Source of the DNA: Faecalimonas umbilicata
GTDB lineage: Bacteria > Bacillota > Clostridia > Lachnospirales > Lachnospiraceae
NCBI RefSeq assembly: GCF_004346095.1
Contig: NZ_SLZV01000004.1
Coordinates: 62,001 to 126,000 of the forward strand
Reading direction: 5' to 3'
DNA length: 64,000 nt
Shown in pieces: positions 54,117-63,666 of the stretch. Under the pieces are notes generated by a model. The model saw nothing but the letters and a program-made list of their open reading frames with translations, was not told the DNA's origin and ran no database searches. The translations under genes and the position numbers were made by a program. Numbering within the stretch: position 1 is the first letter of the stretch; each line of letters begins with the position of its first letter.

Positions 54117-55310
54117 TTATTTGTCGTTTGCTGCTGCAACACCTGGTAATTCTTTTCCTTCTAAGAATTCAAGAGAAGCTCCACCACCTGTTGAAATGTG
54201 TGTCATCTTGTCACCGTATCCTAACTGGTTTACTGCTGCTGCAGAATCTCCACCACCAATGATTGTAACTGCTTCTGTATCTGCAAGTGCTTTTGCAACT
54301 GCTTCTGTACCTGCTGCAAATTTCGGCATCTCAAATGCTCCCATCGGTCCATTCCATACAACTGTCTTTGCTGTCTTTACTGTCTCAGCAAACAACTCTG
54401 CTGTCTTCGGTCCGATATCGAGTCCTTCCCATCCGTCCGGAATCTCTCCACTTGCAACAACTTTTGTATTTGCATCGTTAGAGAAATCATCTGCAATTAC
54501 ATTATCAACTGGAAGTAATAATTTTACACCTTTTTCTTCTGCCTTTTTGATCATGTTCAGTGCGTATTCACAGTAATCTTCTTCTAATAAAGATTTTCCG
54601 ACTGTTCCACCCTGCGCTTTGCTGAATGTATAAGACATACCTCCACCAATGATCAGAACATCTACTTTCTCTAACAGATTTTCAATAACAGAAATCTTGC
54701 TTGATACTTTTGCTCCTCCGAGAATTGCAACAAACGGTCTCTCTGGATTGTTTACTGCATTTCCTAAGAAGTCAATCTCTTTCTGCATTAAGTATCCTAC
54801 TACTGCTGTATCAACGAACTGTGTCACACCAACATTTGAGCAGTGTGCTCTATGTGCTGTACCGAACGCATCGTTTACGAATACTTCACATAAAGAAGCA
54901 AGTTCTTTGCTGAATGCTTCTCCGTTCTTTGTCTCTTCTGCTCTGTAACGTGTATTTTCAAGAAGAATCACATCCCCGTCTTCCATAGCTTCCACTGCTG
55001 CTTTTGCATTTGGTCCAACAACTTCTGGATCTGCTGCAAATTTCACTTCCTGTCCTAATAACTCAGAAAGTCTTGCTGCAACCGGTGCTAAAGATAATTC
55101 CGGTTTTGGCTCTCCCTTTGGTTTTCCAAGGTGTGAGCAGAGAATCACTCTTCCACCGTCTGCGATTAATTTCTTAATTGTAGGAAGCGCTGCTACAAGA
55201 CGGTTCTCATCTGTAATCTTTCCATCGATCAGCGGTACATTGAAGTCACATCTTACAAGTACCTTTTTCCCTTTTACATTAATATCATCTACTGATTTTT
55301 TGTTAAGCAT
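54117..55310 (-). CDS. pgk: Phosphoglycerate kinase
   Basis: Produces ATP from 1,3-bisphosphoglycerate. The 397-residue two-domain enzyme opens [20 protein letters not shown] with RCDFNVP, and the C-terminal domain holds the GGAKVSSKI and GGGDSAAAV nucleotide motifs. ATG 55310 has AGGAGG 8 bases upstream. Follows gapA with a hairpin in the 116-base gap and precedes tpiA. Normal length. Confidence 0.98.
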   Translation of the reverse strand: MLNKKSVDDINVKGKKVLVRCDFNVPLIDGKITDENRLVAALPTIKKLIADGGRVILCSHLGKPKGEPKPELSLAPVAARLSELLGQEVKFAADPEVVGPNAKAAVEAMEDGDVILLENTRYRAEETKNGEAFSKELASLCEVFVNDAFGTAHRAHCSNVGVTQFVDTAVVGYLMQKEIDFLGNAVNNPERPFVAILGGAKVSSKISVIENLLEKVDVLIIGGGMSYTFSKAQGGTVGKSLLEEDYCEYALNMIKKAEEKGVKLLLPVDNVIADDFSNDANTKVVASGEIPDGWEGLDIGPKTAELFAETVKTAKTVVWNGPMGAFEMPKFAAGTEAVAKALADTEAVTIIGGGDSAAAVNQLGYGDKMTHISTGGGASLEFLEGKELPGVAAANDK

Positions 55311-55366
55311 GTTTATATCCTCCTTGACTATAAAAATAAAAGTCAACTTATCTTTTTTAAACCCGC

Positions 55367-55397
55367 AAAGGGTCCGGCCCATAAGACCGGACCCTTT
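55367..55397 (-). terminator. Hairpin between gapA and pgk
   Basis: Arms AAAGGGTCCGG and CCGGACCCTTT around a 9-base loop. The Ts after it on the minus strand are few, so it may be a partial terminator or processing point that lowers pgk relative to gapA instead of a full stop. Confidence 0.55.
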
Positions 55398-55426
55398 TGG
55401 ATCTTCTTATTCCGAATCTTTTAAAA

Positions 55427-56440
55427 TTAAGCTAATTCAGAGAAGTATTTGATTGTTCTTACCATCTGGCTTGTGTAAGAATTCTCATTGTCATACCAAG
55501 CTACAACCTGAACTTCTGTTGTTCCATTGTCTAATGGAAGAGCCATTGTCTGTGTAGCATCGAATAATGAACCATATCTCATTCCAACGATATCGCTTGA
55601 TACGATCTCATCTTCGTTGTATCCATAAGATTCGTTTGCTGCTGCTTTCATAGCTGCATTAATTTCTTCAACTGTTACATTTCCTTCTACTACTGCTGTT
55701 AAGATTGTTGTTGATCCTGTTGGTGTTGGAACACGCTGAGCAGATCCGATTAATTTTCCGTTTAATTCTGGAATAACAAGTCCGATTGCTTTTGCTGCAC
55801 CTGTGCTGTTTGGAACGATATTTACAGCTGCTGCACGTGATCTTCTTAAATCACCTTTTCTCTGTGGTCCATCAAGTGTCATCTGATCTCCTGTGTAAGC
55901 GTGGATTGTACACATGATACCAGATTTAATTGTTGCTAATTTGTTAAGTGCATCAGCCATAGGAGCTAAGCAGTTTGTTGTACAAGAAGCTGCAGAAATT
56001 ACTGTATCTTCTGGTTTTAATGTTTCATGGTTTACATTGTAAACGATTGTTGGAAGATCATTTCCAGCTGGTGCAGAAATAACAACTTTTCTTGCTCCTG
56101 CTTTGATATGAGCTTCAGCTTTTGCTTTAGATGTATAGAATCCTGTACATTCTAATACAACGTCAACTCCGATTTCTCCCCATGGAAGTTCTTCAGCGTT
56201 TGCTTTTGCATAGATTTTGATTTCTTTTCCATCTACTGTGATAGAATCTTCTCCAGCTGTTACTTTGTCAGCTAAAGCGTATTTTCCTTGAGATGAATCA
56301 TATTTTAATAAGTGAGCTAACATTTTTGGAGATGTTAAGTCGTTGATTGCAACTACTTCATATCCTTCTGCTCCGAACATTTGTCTGAATGCAAGACGTC
56401 CAATACGTCCAAATCCATTAATCGCTACTTTTACTGCCAT
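55427..56440 (-). CDS. gapA: Glyceraldehyde-3-phosphate dehydrogenase, type I
   Basis: Oxidises glyceraldehyde 3-phosphate with NAD+ to 1,3-bisphosphoglycerate, making NADH. The 337-residue Rossmann enzyme opens [18 protein letters not shown] with the NAD loop, and catalytic Cys lies in [12 protein letters not shown], with Asn-Asp and CTIHAYTG features. Strong promoter and a Rex-like operator precede it (56498-56553). It heads the gapA-pgk-tpiA run. Normal length. Confidence 0.98.
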   Translation of the reverse strand: MAVKVAINGFGRIGRLAFRQMFGAEGYEVVAINDLTSPKMLAHLLKYDSSQGKYALADKVTAGEDSITVDGKEIKIYAKANAEELPWGEIGVDVVLECTGFYTSKAKAEAHIKAGARKVVISAPAGNDLPTIVYNVNHETLKPEDTVISAASCTTNCLAPMADALNKLATIKSGIMCTIHAYTGDQMTLDGPQRKGDLRRSRAAAVNIVPNSTGAAKAIGLVIPELNGKLIGSAQRVPTPTGSTTILTAVVEGNVTVEEINAAMKAAANESYGYNEDEIVSSDIVGMRYGSLFDATQTMALPLDNGTTEVQVVAWYDNENSYTSQMVRTIKYFSELA

Positions 56441-56497
56441 GATTAATTCCTCCTAAAGTTTCTTAAACTATTATTTGTATTTGACAATTCCTTAACT

Positions 56498-56515
56498 TTG
56501 TTAAAGATTCATCAA
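56498..56515. promoter_or_regulatory. Candidate Rex-type operator downstream of the gapA start point
   Basis: TTGTTAAAGATTCATCAA matches Rex consensus TTGTTAA-N4-TTAACAA at 12 of 14 specified positions. It lies about 4 to 20 bases beyond the predicted transcription start, so a repressor there could block elongation or initiation. Prediction by eye only. Confidence 0.5.
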
Positions 56516-56524
56516 CCTTTATTT

Positions 56525-56553
56525 ATTGTACTAAATCCGCACAGAAAATTCAA
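56525..56553 (-). promoter_or_regulatory. Promoter of gapA-pgk-tpiA
   Basis: On the minus strand TTGAAT (56553-56548), exactly 17 bases, TACAAT (56530-56525). The leader of about 79 bases includes a Rex-like site. Confidence 0.7.
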
Positions 56554-56568
56554 GTCATATTTACAATT

Positions 56569-57369
56569 TTATGGAAGTTGTTGAAAAACAGGTTTTCTTC
56601 CTTTAAACTCTGTATAATATTGAAAGCCACAACTATGCAGGATCTCACTTACAAGTCCAAATGCATAAGCAAGATGCTCCGGTCTATGTCCATCCGAACC
56701 TACTGTAACAATCTCTCCGCCAAGCTCCCGATATCTCTTTAAAATATCCGGATGCGGATGACCAAATCCAAGTCCATACTTATATCCCGCCATATTCAGC
56801 TCCAACCCTTTTCCTTGACCGATCAGCTCCCGCAGGATTTCATCGATCAGATCTGAAAAGGTACTGTAAGAATAGCTCTCTATACTTCTTCCATAGCGCA
56901 CGATATAATCCAAATGACCAAGTACATCAAATTCTGAGACCGCACGGATATTTTCCAGTGTTGCCAAAAAAGCCGCCTCATATGCTTCCCGATCTGTTCT
57001 TTTCTCGAAAAACTGTGGATAATACGGATCTTCTGACTGAATCACATGCACCGATCCGAGCACAAAGTCAAACGGATACTGACTGATATACTGTTTATAG
57101 TACTCGCCAAGGTGCGGCTGAAGTCCCAGTTCTACACCGATCCGCACATCTATCTTTTCTCGATATTCCTGCTGAAGTCTCTGCATTGTCCGAAAATAAA
57201 ATTCCGTATCGAACGTAAAGGAAAGAGGTCCTCCTTGATAATCTTTATCCTGATGGTCAGTAAAGCAAATCGTTTGAAGCCCTCTTCTGATTGCCTCTTG
57301 TATCATTGCTTCCGGTTCAAATTCTGCATCAGATGAAAAACTGGAGTGCATATGAAAATCCGCTTTCAT
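56569..57369 (-). CDS. PHP-domain phosphatase (histidinol-phosphatase HisJ-like)
   Basis: A 266-residue PHP-fold metallohydrolase. HMHSSFSSDAE begins the fold (H6/H8 metal ligands), CFTDHQD and HVIQSEDPYYP follow, and GSDGHRPEHL near the end supplies further ligands. Members include HisJ-type L-histidinol phosphate phosphatase. No other histidine-biosynthesis gene is nearby, so the substrate is uncertain; another phosphoester (for example a nucleotide or sugar phosphate) is possible. It begins 45 bases after the mnmA stop. Confidence 0.78.
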   Translation of the reverse strand: MKADFHMHSSFSSDAEFEPEAMIQEAIRRGLQTICFTDHQDKDYQGGPLSFTFDTEFYFRTMQRLQQEYREKIDVRIGVELGLQPHLGEYYKQYISQYPFDFVLGSVHVIQSEDPYYPQFFEKRTDREAYEAAFLATLENIRAVSEFDVLGHLDYIVRYGRSIESYSYSTFSDLIDEILRELIGQGKGLELNMAGYKYGLGFGHPHPDILKRYRELGGEIVTVGSDGHRPEHLAYAFGLVSEILHSCGFQYYTEFKGRKPVFQQLP

Positions 57370-57414
57370 CCTTTCCCTCCTTCACATTTTTTCTGCTCGA
57401 ACAGCATGTTGCTT

Positions 57415-58488
57415 CTATAGAATAGTACCTCCTCCGACAACATACTCTCCATCATAGAAAACAACTGCCTGTCCCGGAGTAATCGCTCTCTGCGGTTCCT
57501 CAAAGGTGCATGTAACCTCATCTTTTCCGCTCTTTCGGATTGTCCCCCATGCTCCTTTGTGATTGTAACGAATCTTAGTCCATACGCGCATCTCACCGGT
57601 TAAATCCTCAACGGACATAAAATTCAACTGATTCGCTTTCAGCGTATAAGACAGAGAATCTTCATTACTTCCTATTACAATCTCATTTGTCTCCGGTCGA
57701 ATCTCAAGAACAAAAGCCGGATGTCCCAAAGACAATCCAAGTCCTTTTCGCTGACCGACCGTATAGTGTGTGATGCCTTTATGTCTCCCAAGCACTCTTC
57801 CATCAAGATCTACGAAATTTCCTTCCGGGATCTTCACAGCCGCCTCTTCTTCAATAAAAGAAGCATAATCTCCATCTGGTACAAAACAGATATCCTGACT
57901 ATCCGGCTTATTGGCAATGCGAAGATTTATTTTTTCCGCAATCTCCCTCACTTGGTCTTTCGTATACTCACCGACCGGCATCAGTGTCCGCTTCAGCTGT
58001 TCCTGCGTCAGATTGTAAAGAGCATACGTCTGATCCTTTGCCAGAGTCGCTGAACACTTCAATGTATACCGTCCGTTTTCCAGCTGCACAACTCTTGCAT
58101 AATGCCCGGTTGCGATATAATCTGCTCCGATATCCATACTCCTCTTCAACAAGGATTCCCATTTCACATAACGGTTACAGGCAATACATGGATTCGGAGT
58201 TCGCCCATGCAGATATTCCTGTACAAAATAATCAATGACCTTTTCTTTAAATTCTTTCTTAAAATTCATCACATAGTATGGAATTTCAAGTGCCGCCGCA
58301 ACACGTCTTGCATCATCAACCGCACTGAGCCCACAGCAGCCTCCGTTTTCTTCTTCAACTGCGCGATCCTCATCCTGCCAGATCTGCATCGTCACCCCGA
58401 TTACATCATACCCCTGTTCTTTGAGCAGATATGCTGCTACCGAAGAGTCCACACCTCCTGACATTCCTACGACTACCTTTTTCTTCAT
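57415..58488 (-). CDS. mnmA: tRNA 2-thiouridine synthetase MnmA
   Basis: Thiolates U34 of tRNAs for Lys, Glu and Gln, using sulfur from IscS. A 357-residue PP-loop protein: SGGVDSS at 10-16, the persulfide Cys C101 in NPCIACN and the second catalytic Cys C201 in DICFVPDG, matching E. coli C102/C199. AACIPE type C-terminal domain. It starts 49 bases after the iscU stop, same strand, in the order iscR-iscS-iscU-mnmA, which links sulfur supply to tRNA thiolation. Confidence 0.97.
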   Translation of the reverse strand: MKKKVVVGMSGGVDSSVAAYLLKEQGYDVIGVTMQIWQDEDRAVEEENGGCCGLSAVDDARRVAAALEIPYYVMNFKKEFKEKVIDYFVQEYLHGRTPNPCIACNRYVKWESLLKRSMDIGADYIATGHYARVVQLENGRYTLKCSATLAKDQTYALYNLTQEQLKRTLMPVGEYTKDQVREIAEKINLRIANKPDSQDICFVPDGDYASFIEEEAAVKIPEGNFVDLDGRVLGRHKGITHYTVGQRKGLGLSLGHPAFVLEIRPETNEIVIGSNEDSLSYTLKANQLNFMSVEDLTGEMRVWTKIRYNHKGAWGTIRKSGKDEVTCTFEEPQRAITPGQAVVFYDGEYVVGGGTIL

Positions 58489-58537
58489 CTAAATTCCTCC
58501 CGCCCGGCAGATGCCAGACTGTGTTTTTGTATTCGGA

Positions 58538-58978
58538 TTAGTATTCTTCCTCATCCTCTTCGTCTTCATGGATATCAGATTTCGGCTTCGTCAATCCTTC
58601 GATCTTGATTCCGTTTTTCTCTGCATAATCCCAAAGCGCTGCATGAATTGCTTCCTCAGCGAGAAGAGAACAGTGAACTTTCACCGGCGGAAGTCCATCA
58701 AGTGCTTCCATAACAGCTTTATTTGTCACTTTCAGCGCTTCATAAATACTCTTTCCCTTTACAAGTTCTGTTGCCATACTGCTTGTGGCAACAGCAGCTC
58801 CACAACCGAATGTTTTGAATTTTACATCACGAATGATCTGATCTTCATCAATATCAAGATAAATTCGCATAATATCACCACATTTTGCATTTCCGACAGT
58901 TCCTACCCCACTTGGGTTTTCTAATTCTCCTACATTTCTTGGATTCTGAAAATGATCCATAACCTTCTCTGTATACAT
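58538..58978 (-). CDS. iscU: Iron-sulfur cluster scaffold (NifU-like/IscU N-domain)
   Basis: A 146-residue Fe-S scaffold on which [2Fe-2S] clusters are assembled from IscS sulfide. Ligand cysteines are C33 (AKCGD), C59 (FGCGA) and C103 (VHCSL); all three are present. The C-terminus is acidic (EDEEDEEEY), unlike E. coli IscU, but typical for clostridial NifU-like proteins. It lies between iscS and mnmA. Confident on family; symbol used by function. Confidence 0.95.
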   Translation of the reverse strand: MYTEKVMDHFQNPRNVGELENPSGVGTVGNAKCGDIMRIYLDIDEDQIIRDVKFKTFGCGAAVATSSMATELVKGKSIYEALKVTNKAVMEALDGLPPVKVHCSLLAEEAIHAALWDYAEKNGIKIEGLTKPKSDIHEDEEDEEEY

Positions 58979-59070
58979 AATATTTTTCCTCCTGATTCTT
59001 CCAGCAGGGCCGCTTGAGCCCTGCCTGCTACTCTTTGATTTTTTATTTGATTCTATTTTGCTTTCTTTTC

Positions 59071-60255
59071 TTATTTTTTCTGCTTCTTCTGAAAATCTTC
59101 ATAGAGCGGGGACATCTTTCTTAAATGCTCCACAATCTCTTTTAATACATCCGCTGTATAATCAAGATCTTCCTTCGTTGTCTCTTCACTCAGAGTCAGA
59201 CGCAAGGAACCATGTGCAATCTCGTGCGGGAGTCCAATCGCAAGCAGCACATGAGATGGGTCTAAAGATCCAGATGTACAGGCCGATCCGCTGGAACCGC
59301 AGATTCCCTTCATATCCAGCATAATTAGAAGCGATTCTCCTTCAATAAACTGAAAACTAAAGTTTGTATTATTCGGCAGTCTTTTGCTCTCATGTCCATT
59401 GAGTCTACTATATGGAATCTCAGTGAGAATCCGATTGATAAAATAGTCTCTTAATTCGACTTCTTTTTTCGTTCTCTCTTCCATTGACTCAGCTGCTCTT
59501 TTTGCAGCAGTTCCAAGTCCTACGATTCCAGGCACATTCTCTGTTCCGGCGCGTCTCTTTCTCTCCTGCGCTCCACCATGAACAAAAGAGCGAATCTTTA
59601 CCCCTTTACGAATATAAAGAAATCCGATTCCTTTTGGTCCGTTGATCTTATGCCCACTCGCACTTAACATATCAATATGACATTCATCTACATTGATCGG
59701 CACCTGACAGAATGCCTGTACAGCATCTGTGTGGAACAAAATTCCATGTTCCTGTGCGATTTCCCCGATTTCTTTGATCGGCTGAATTGTACCAATCTCA
59801 TTGTTCGCAAACATGACAGAAATCAAAATAGTGTCCGGACGGATTGCCGCACGGAGTTGTTCCAAGTCTACCAATCCCTTCTCATCCACATCAAGGTACG
59901 TCACTTCAAACCCTTTTTTCTCCAGATACTCTGCTGTATGAAGAATTGCGTGGTGTTCGATCTTTGTAGTGATGATATGTCTGCCTTTGTTCTCATAACA
60001 TTCTGCTGTTGCTTTCAGCGCCCAGTTATCAGACTCTGAACCACCCGCTGTAAAATAAATTTCATTTGCCTCTGCGCCAATAATCTCTGCAATAGTCTCT
60101 CTCTGTCTCGTGATAACCTCTTTATTGCCTGCTGCAAACCCATACACGCTGGATGGATTTCCATAATATTCTGTAAAGTACGGCAGCATTGCCTCTACAA
60201 CTTCCGGAGCTGTCTTTGTCGTTGCTGCATTATCTAAATAAATCAATTTTTCCAT
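59071..60255 (-). CDS. iscS: Cysteine desulfurase NifS/IscS family
   Basis: PLP enzyme that takes sulfur from L-cysteine onto its own Cys for IscU and MnmA. The 394-residue protein starts MEKLIYLDNAATTK; PLP Lys in SGHKINGPKGIGF; the mobile catalytic Cys lies in CGSSGSACTSGS near 328. It is 13 bases after the iscR stop. A group I-like architecture; downstream IscU, MnmA confirm the sulfur relay role. Confidence 0.97.
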   Translation of the reverse strand: MEKLIYLDNAATTKTAPEVVEAMLPYFTEYYGNPSSVYGFAAGNKEVITRQRETIAEIIGAEANEIYFTAGGSESDNWALKATAECYENKGRHIITTKIEHHAILHTAEYLEKKGFEVTYLDVDEKGLVDLEQLRAAIRPDTILISVMFANNEIGTIQPIKEIGEIAQEHGILFHTDAVQAFCQVPINVDECHIDMLSASGHKINGPKGIGFLYIRKGVKIRSFVHGGAQERKRRAGTENVPGIVGLGTAAKRAAESMEERTKKEVELRDYFINRILTEIPYSRLNGHESKRLPNNTNFSFQFIEGESLLIMLDMKGICGSSGSACTSGSLDPSHVLLAIGLPHEIAHGSLRLTLSEETTKEDLDYTADVLKEIVEHLRKMSPLYEDFQKKQKK

Positions 60256-60267
60256 GTCTGTATCCTC

Positions 60268-60726
60268 CTAATTTCCGCAATGCATCTGACCAGGAATCTG
60301 TTGTCCCTTCATCGCCTTGCTCTCTTCTACCAGACGGTCAAGCTTGATCTCATCCACCGTCTGATTAATACTTTCGTTGATTTTCTGCCAGACATACTTC
60401 GTCACACATCCTCCTGCGGCCTCGCATCCTTCTTCTGGGTGAAGCCCACTGCACTCTACCGGTTCTAAATTTCCTTCCAGCGCACGGAGTACGTCTCCAA
60501 CGGATATACTTTCTACTTCTCTGGCGAGCACATATCCACCGCCAGCACCACGAATGCTCTTGATCAGCCCTGCCTTCTTTAATTTCGCCATCAGCTGCTC
60601 CAGATAACGTTCCGAAATCCCCTGACGCGCTGCAATACTGCTGATCGAAACCGGTTCAATCTCGCTGTACTGCGCAAGATCAATCAATGCGCGGAGTCCA
60701 TATCTCCCCTTTGTAGATAATTTCAA
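60268..60726 (-). CDS. iscR: Rrf2-family Fe-S regulator IscR
   Basis: A 152-residue winged-helix repressor that reads [2Fe-2S] status and controls the isc operon. Helix-turn-helix near residues 26-60 (ISSIAARQGISERYLEQLMA) and wing GAGGGYVLAR; cluster cysteines C92, C101 and C107 in ECSGLHPEEGCEAAGGC. TTG at 60726 is taken as the start: MKLSTKGRYG is the family N-terminus, and the longer frame would overlap its own -35 box. Heads iscR-iscS-iscU-mnmA and lies behind a palindromic operator. Confidence 0.92.
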   Translation of the reverse strand: MKLSTKGRYGLRALIDLAQYSEIEPVSISSIAARQGISERYLEQLMAKLKKAGLIKSIRGAGGGYVLAREVESISVGDVLRALEGNLEPVECSGLHPEEGCEAAGGCVTKYVWQKINESINQTVDEIKLDRLVEESKAMKGQQIPGQMHCGN

Positions 60727-60748
60727 GTTCTCACCTTCTTTATTCTCA

Positions 60749-60810
60749 ATCCCTACTAAATTACTAGGATTTACATTTTGTAGAATACCACTCCTTTTTT
60801 GTTCTGTCAA
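60749..60810 (-). promoter_or_regulatory. iscR promoter and palindromic operator
   Basis: On the minus strand TTGACA (60810-60805), 17 bases, TATTCT (60787-60782). Just beyond the start point a 22-base near palindrome (60749-60770; halves CCCTACTAAAT and TTACTAGGAT) resembles Rrf2/IscR operators of clostridia, so autorepression is likely. This also rules out a protein start upstream of the TTG. Confidence 0.7.
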
Positions 60811-60864
60811 GACTCTGTTTTGAATATGTTTATACAGATTACATATCTTGTCACCGGAGTCATT

Positions 60865-62202
60865 ATGTCTAAAAAATATACAATCTTAAAAGGTACTTTC
60901 ATCCTTACCGCCACTGGCATCATCACACGCCTGATCGGCTTCTTCTACCGTGTCTACTTAAGTCAGACGTTCGGCGAAGAAGGTGTGGGGCTCTATCAAC
61001 TTATTTTTCCAGTTTATGCCCTCTGCTTCTCTCTGACAGCAGCAGGAATTGAGACGACCATTTCCCGCTGCGTAGCAAGAAAAGCAGCGCTCGGAAAACT
61101 TCAGGAAGCCAGAGAATTTCTCTTTACCGGAATGAGCATTTCCTTTCTTCTCTCATGTATTGTTACCATTTTTCTCCAGAATAACGCACACATAATTGCC
61201 GTTCATTTTATTGGTGAAACACGCTGTATCCCGCTTCTCACTGCAATGTCCTATGCATTTCCATTTGCCGCGATCCACAGCTGTATCTGTGGCTATTATC
61301 TCGGTCTCAAACGCACCGGTATTCCAGCAGCCTCGCAACTCATCGAGCAAATTGCCCGCGTACTCTCCGTCTATCTTTTTTCCCTTTATCTTCTTCATGA
61401 TCAGAATACACTTTCTGTGACGCTTGCCGTGTCAGGACTTGTTGCCGGAGAAATCTTTTCCTCCTTGTTTTGTGCCCAAATGGTTTTTCACACGCACCGT
61501 CGCCATCCTATACACACTTCTATTCAAACAGTACACCGTTGCCTTTCCTATGTAGGAGAACTTTTCCGGCTTTCAGTTCCACTGACTGCCAACCGCATTC
61601 TACTAAACCTTCTGCAAAGTATTGAGGCAATCTCTATTCCAAAAGCACTGATCACATATGGAAGCAGCCGAAGCGAAGCTCTTAGCCTCTACGGCGTTCT
61701 GACTGGAATGGCTCTCCCATGCATTTTATTCCCATCTGCACTGACAAATTCGATTTCCGTCATGCTGCTCCCTACAGTTGCAGAACTTCAAGCTTCACAA
61801 AAACGCGAAACGCTTCTGTTATTAATTAAAAAAGTTTTTTTCTGTTGTTTTGCACTTGGTCTGTCATGTACCATTGGATTTTTGCTGTTTGGTCGTTTCA
61901 TTGGAAGCACCTTATTTCACAGTACCCTTGCAGGCAGTCTGATTCTTACACTCGCCTGGATCTGCCCTTTCCTCTACACAAATTCCACACTGGTCAGCAT
62001 TTTAAACGGGCTAGGACATACCGCCTCTTCCTTTTTCGTCAATACCGTCGGACTGCTGTTGCGTATCGCTAGTGTTTTCTTTTTGATTCCTCTTGCCGGA
62101 ATCCGCGGTTATCTCTGGGGACTGCTTGGAAGCCAGCTGACAATCACACTTCTCTGTCTCTGGGAACTCTTCCATCTTCTTCATCGGAATCCCTCAGTCT
62201 GA
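60865..62202 (+). CDS. SpoVB/MATE-like polysaccharide flippase
   Basis: A 445-residue integral membrane protein of the MOP superfamily (MurJ/Wzx/SpoVB type) with about 14 hydrophobic segments. Start MSKKYTILKGTFILTATG with KGTFILT and TRLIGFFYRVYLSQ, typical of SpoVB, which is needed for spore cortex formation. CGGAGT precedes ATG 60865. It is divergent from iscR and ends in a strong hairpin. Substrate probably a lipid-linked glycan. Confidence 0.88.
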   Translation: MSKKYTILKGTFILTATGIITRLIGFFYRVYLSQTFGEEGVGLYQLIFPVYALCFSLTAAGIETTISRCVARKAALGKLQEAREFLFTGMSISFLLSCIVTIFLQNNAHIIAVHFIGETRCIPLLTAMSYAFPFAAIHSCICGYYLGLKRTGIPAASQLIEQIARVLSVYLFSLYLLHDQNTLSVTLAVSGLVAGEIFSSLFCAQMVFHTHRRHPIHTSIQTVHRCLSYVGELFRLSVPLTANRILLNLLQSIEAISIPKALITYGSSRSEALSLYGVLTGMALPCILFPSALTNSISVMLLPTVAELQASQKRETLLLLIKKVFFCCFALGLSCTIGFLLFGRFIGSTLFHSTLAGSLILTLAWICPFLYTNSTLVSILNGLGHTASSFFVNTVGLLLRIASVFFLIPLAGIRGYLWGLLGSQLTITLLCLWELFHLLHRNPSV

Positions 62203-62212
62203 TGCAACACAA

Positions 62213-62259
62213 AAAGCATATTTTGACAAAAGGATACTCCCTCTGTCAAAATATGCTTT
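62213..62259. terminator. Terminator between spoVB-type gene and spoIIM-type gene
   Basis: Arms AAAGCATATTTTGACA and TGTCAAAATATGCTTT, 16 bp, 15-base loop, with T-rich sequence on both sides. It ends both convergent transcripts. Confidence 0.9.
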
Positions 62260-62280
62260 CTCTTCTCATAACTCTTTGCA

Positions 62281-62826
62281 TCACTTCACAAACAAGCGAA
62301 TGGCAGCCTTTAAACATACTGGATTGATATATGCCTCCAAGGCGATACCTGCCAGAAACATTAGGCCTGTGAAAATACTTTTCCCGCTATTCCACCTGAC
62401 TTGCGGCGATAAATATAGGTACCATAGATAGACAAGCGCCGCCGGGAGGTAAAAGAAAATTTGCGGAAATACTCCCACCGCACAAATCACGATCCCAGTA
62501 GCTCCAAGCTGAAGAATTCCTGACGTCAACACAATGCCGCTTGCGAGGCCTGTCCAAAGAAGCGTCACCACCACCACCATCTGTTTCCATCTTGTACAGC
62601 CTGCCGCCAGAAGAACTCCGACCGGGATTATCCGAATACGAAGAAGATATCCCAAATATTCTTCTGGGATAATCTCTGTAATCTGGAACTGTCTGAGAAA
62701 GTACTCACTAAAAACACCGTACGATTCCAGATAACTGTCCGATACCATGTTCGCATATAAGATTCCCGCCAGAAATCCAGACATATAAAAAATCAAAAAC
62801 TGTTTTTTACTCTGTTGTATCTTCAA
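62281..62826 (-). CDS. SpoIIM-like membrane protein
   Basis: A 181-residue integral membrane protein with five or six hydrophobic segments (FLIFYMSGFLAGILYANM, LLRIRIIPVGVLLAAG, VTLLWTGLASGIVLTSGI, VFPQIFFYLPAALVYLWYLY). It resembles clostridial SpoIIM, part of the peptidoglycan-remodelling machine in engulfment. TTG at 62826 is preferred because AGGAGG lies 7 bases upstream, while the ATG at 62832 is only 1 base from it. Downstream of a Nudix gene, as spoIIM is near nudF in Bacillus. Assignment is moderate since the family is divergent. Confidence 0.6.
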   Translation of the reverse strand: MKIQQSKKQFLIFYMSGFLAGILYANMVSDSYLESYGVFSEYFLRQFQITEIIPEEYLGYLLRIRIIPVGVLLAAGCTRWKQMVVVVTLLWTGLASGIVLTSGILQLGATGIVICAVGVFPQIFFYLPAALVYLWYLYLSPQVRWNSGKSIFTGLMFLAGIALEAYINPVCLKAAIRLFVK

Positions 62827-62966
62827 AAACATCCCTCCTGTTTTCAGATACTCTATATATATGTCCTCCACATGTTCTTCATGACCTCTTCTTCGGCTGA
62901 TGGAATTGTATTTATCCTTTCCGCTTATTTTGATTTCTTTCCCAGATTCTCAACTATCATTTTCTT

Positions 62967-63500
62967 CTAACAGTACTTTACGGCATATGCCATCAATGCA
63001 GAGATTGTCTTTCCATCTTCAATCTCTCCTGCAAAAATCTTTTCTTTCAGTTCTTCCATTGTATATGCTTCCACTTCAACAAATTCATCCTCGTCTAAAT
63101 GTTGTTCTGTAGGAATTAGATTTTTTGCCACAAAAATTTCAATCCTCTCATTACAGAATGCCACTGTCGTACGAAGTGTGATCAACCATTCCAACTGCTC
63201 TGATCGGAATCCTGTCTCTTCCTCTAATTCTCTTTTGGCACAGACAATACCTTCCTCCTTTGGATCATCCAATTTCCCCGCCGGAATCTCCAAGGTTGCT
63301 CTGTCAAGCGCATTCCGATATTGTCTTACCATAAGAATCTTTCCATCCTCTGTCACAGGGACAACCGCCGCCGCGCCATCGTGATGGATATAGTCCCACT
63401 CTGCCACATTTCCATTTGGCAGCTCTACCTGATCTCGGTAAACATTCAGAACTGCCCCCTGATAAACCAGTTCCCGCTTCCGTCTTTTAATTTCTTCCAT
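62967..63500 (-). CDS. Nudix hydrolase, ADP-ribose pyrophosphatase type
   Basis: A 177-residue pyrophosphohydrolase cleaving ADP-ribose or related nucleotides. The Nudix box (G75 to about 97) reads GKLDDPKEEG followed by RELEEETGF: Gly, 5 residues, Glu, 7 residues, REL, EE. The N-terminal MEEIKRRKRELVYQGAVLNV and PAGKLD features match NudF-type ADP-ribose pyrophosphatases. ATG 63500 is chosen. It lies upstream of the spoIIM-type gene as in Bacillus. Confidence 0.93.
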   Translation of the reverse strand: MEEIKRRKRELVYQGAVLNVYRDQVELPNGNVAEWDYIHHDGAAAVVPVTEDGKILMVRQYRNALDRATLEIPAGKLDDPKEEGIVCAKRELEEETGFRSEQLEWLITLRTTVAFCNERIEIFVAKNLIPTEQHLDEDEFVEVEAYTMEELKEKIFAGEIEDGKTISALMAYAVKYC

Positions 63501-63584
63501 TGTCTTTGCTTCCTTTCTCTGTAAACTTCCGCATTCCATTAAGTGCGGAGCACTTTTATTTCATAGAATATATTTCCTACAACA

Positions 63585-63630
63585 AAAAATAACAGACAAT
63601 AGAGACTGCTCTCCACTGCCTGTTATTTTT
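63585..63630 (-). terminator. Terminator after the RNase Y gene
   Basis: Eleven-base arms AAAAATAACAG and CTGTTATTTTT with partial inner pairing, followed on the minus strand by a T run. It lies 36 bases after the rny stop. Confidence 0.85.
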
Positions 63631-63666
63631 CACTTTTGTGGTCTTTGATTCTATATAGTTCTTGGT

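Noticed and set aside
57366-57596. 76-codon minus-strand frame overlapping mnmA's end
   Set aside because: Lies in another frame of the MnmA C-terminus, lacks motif and ribosome site.
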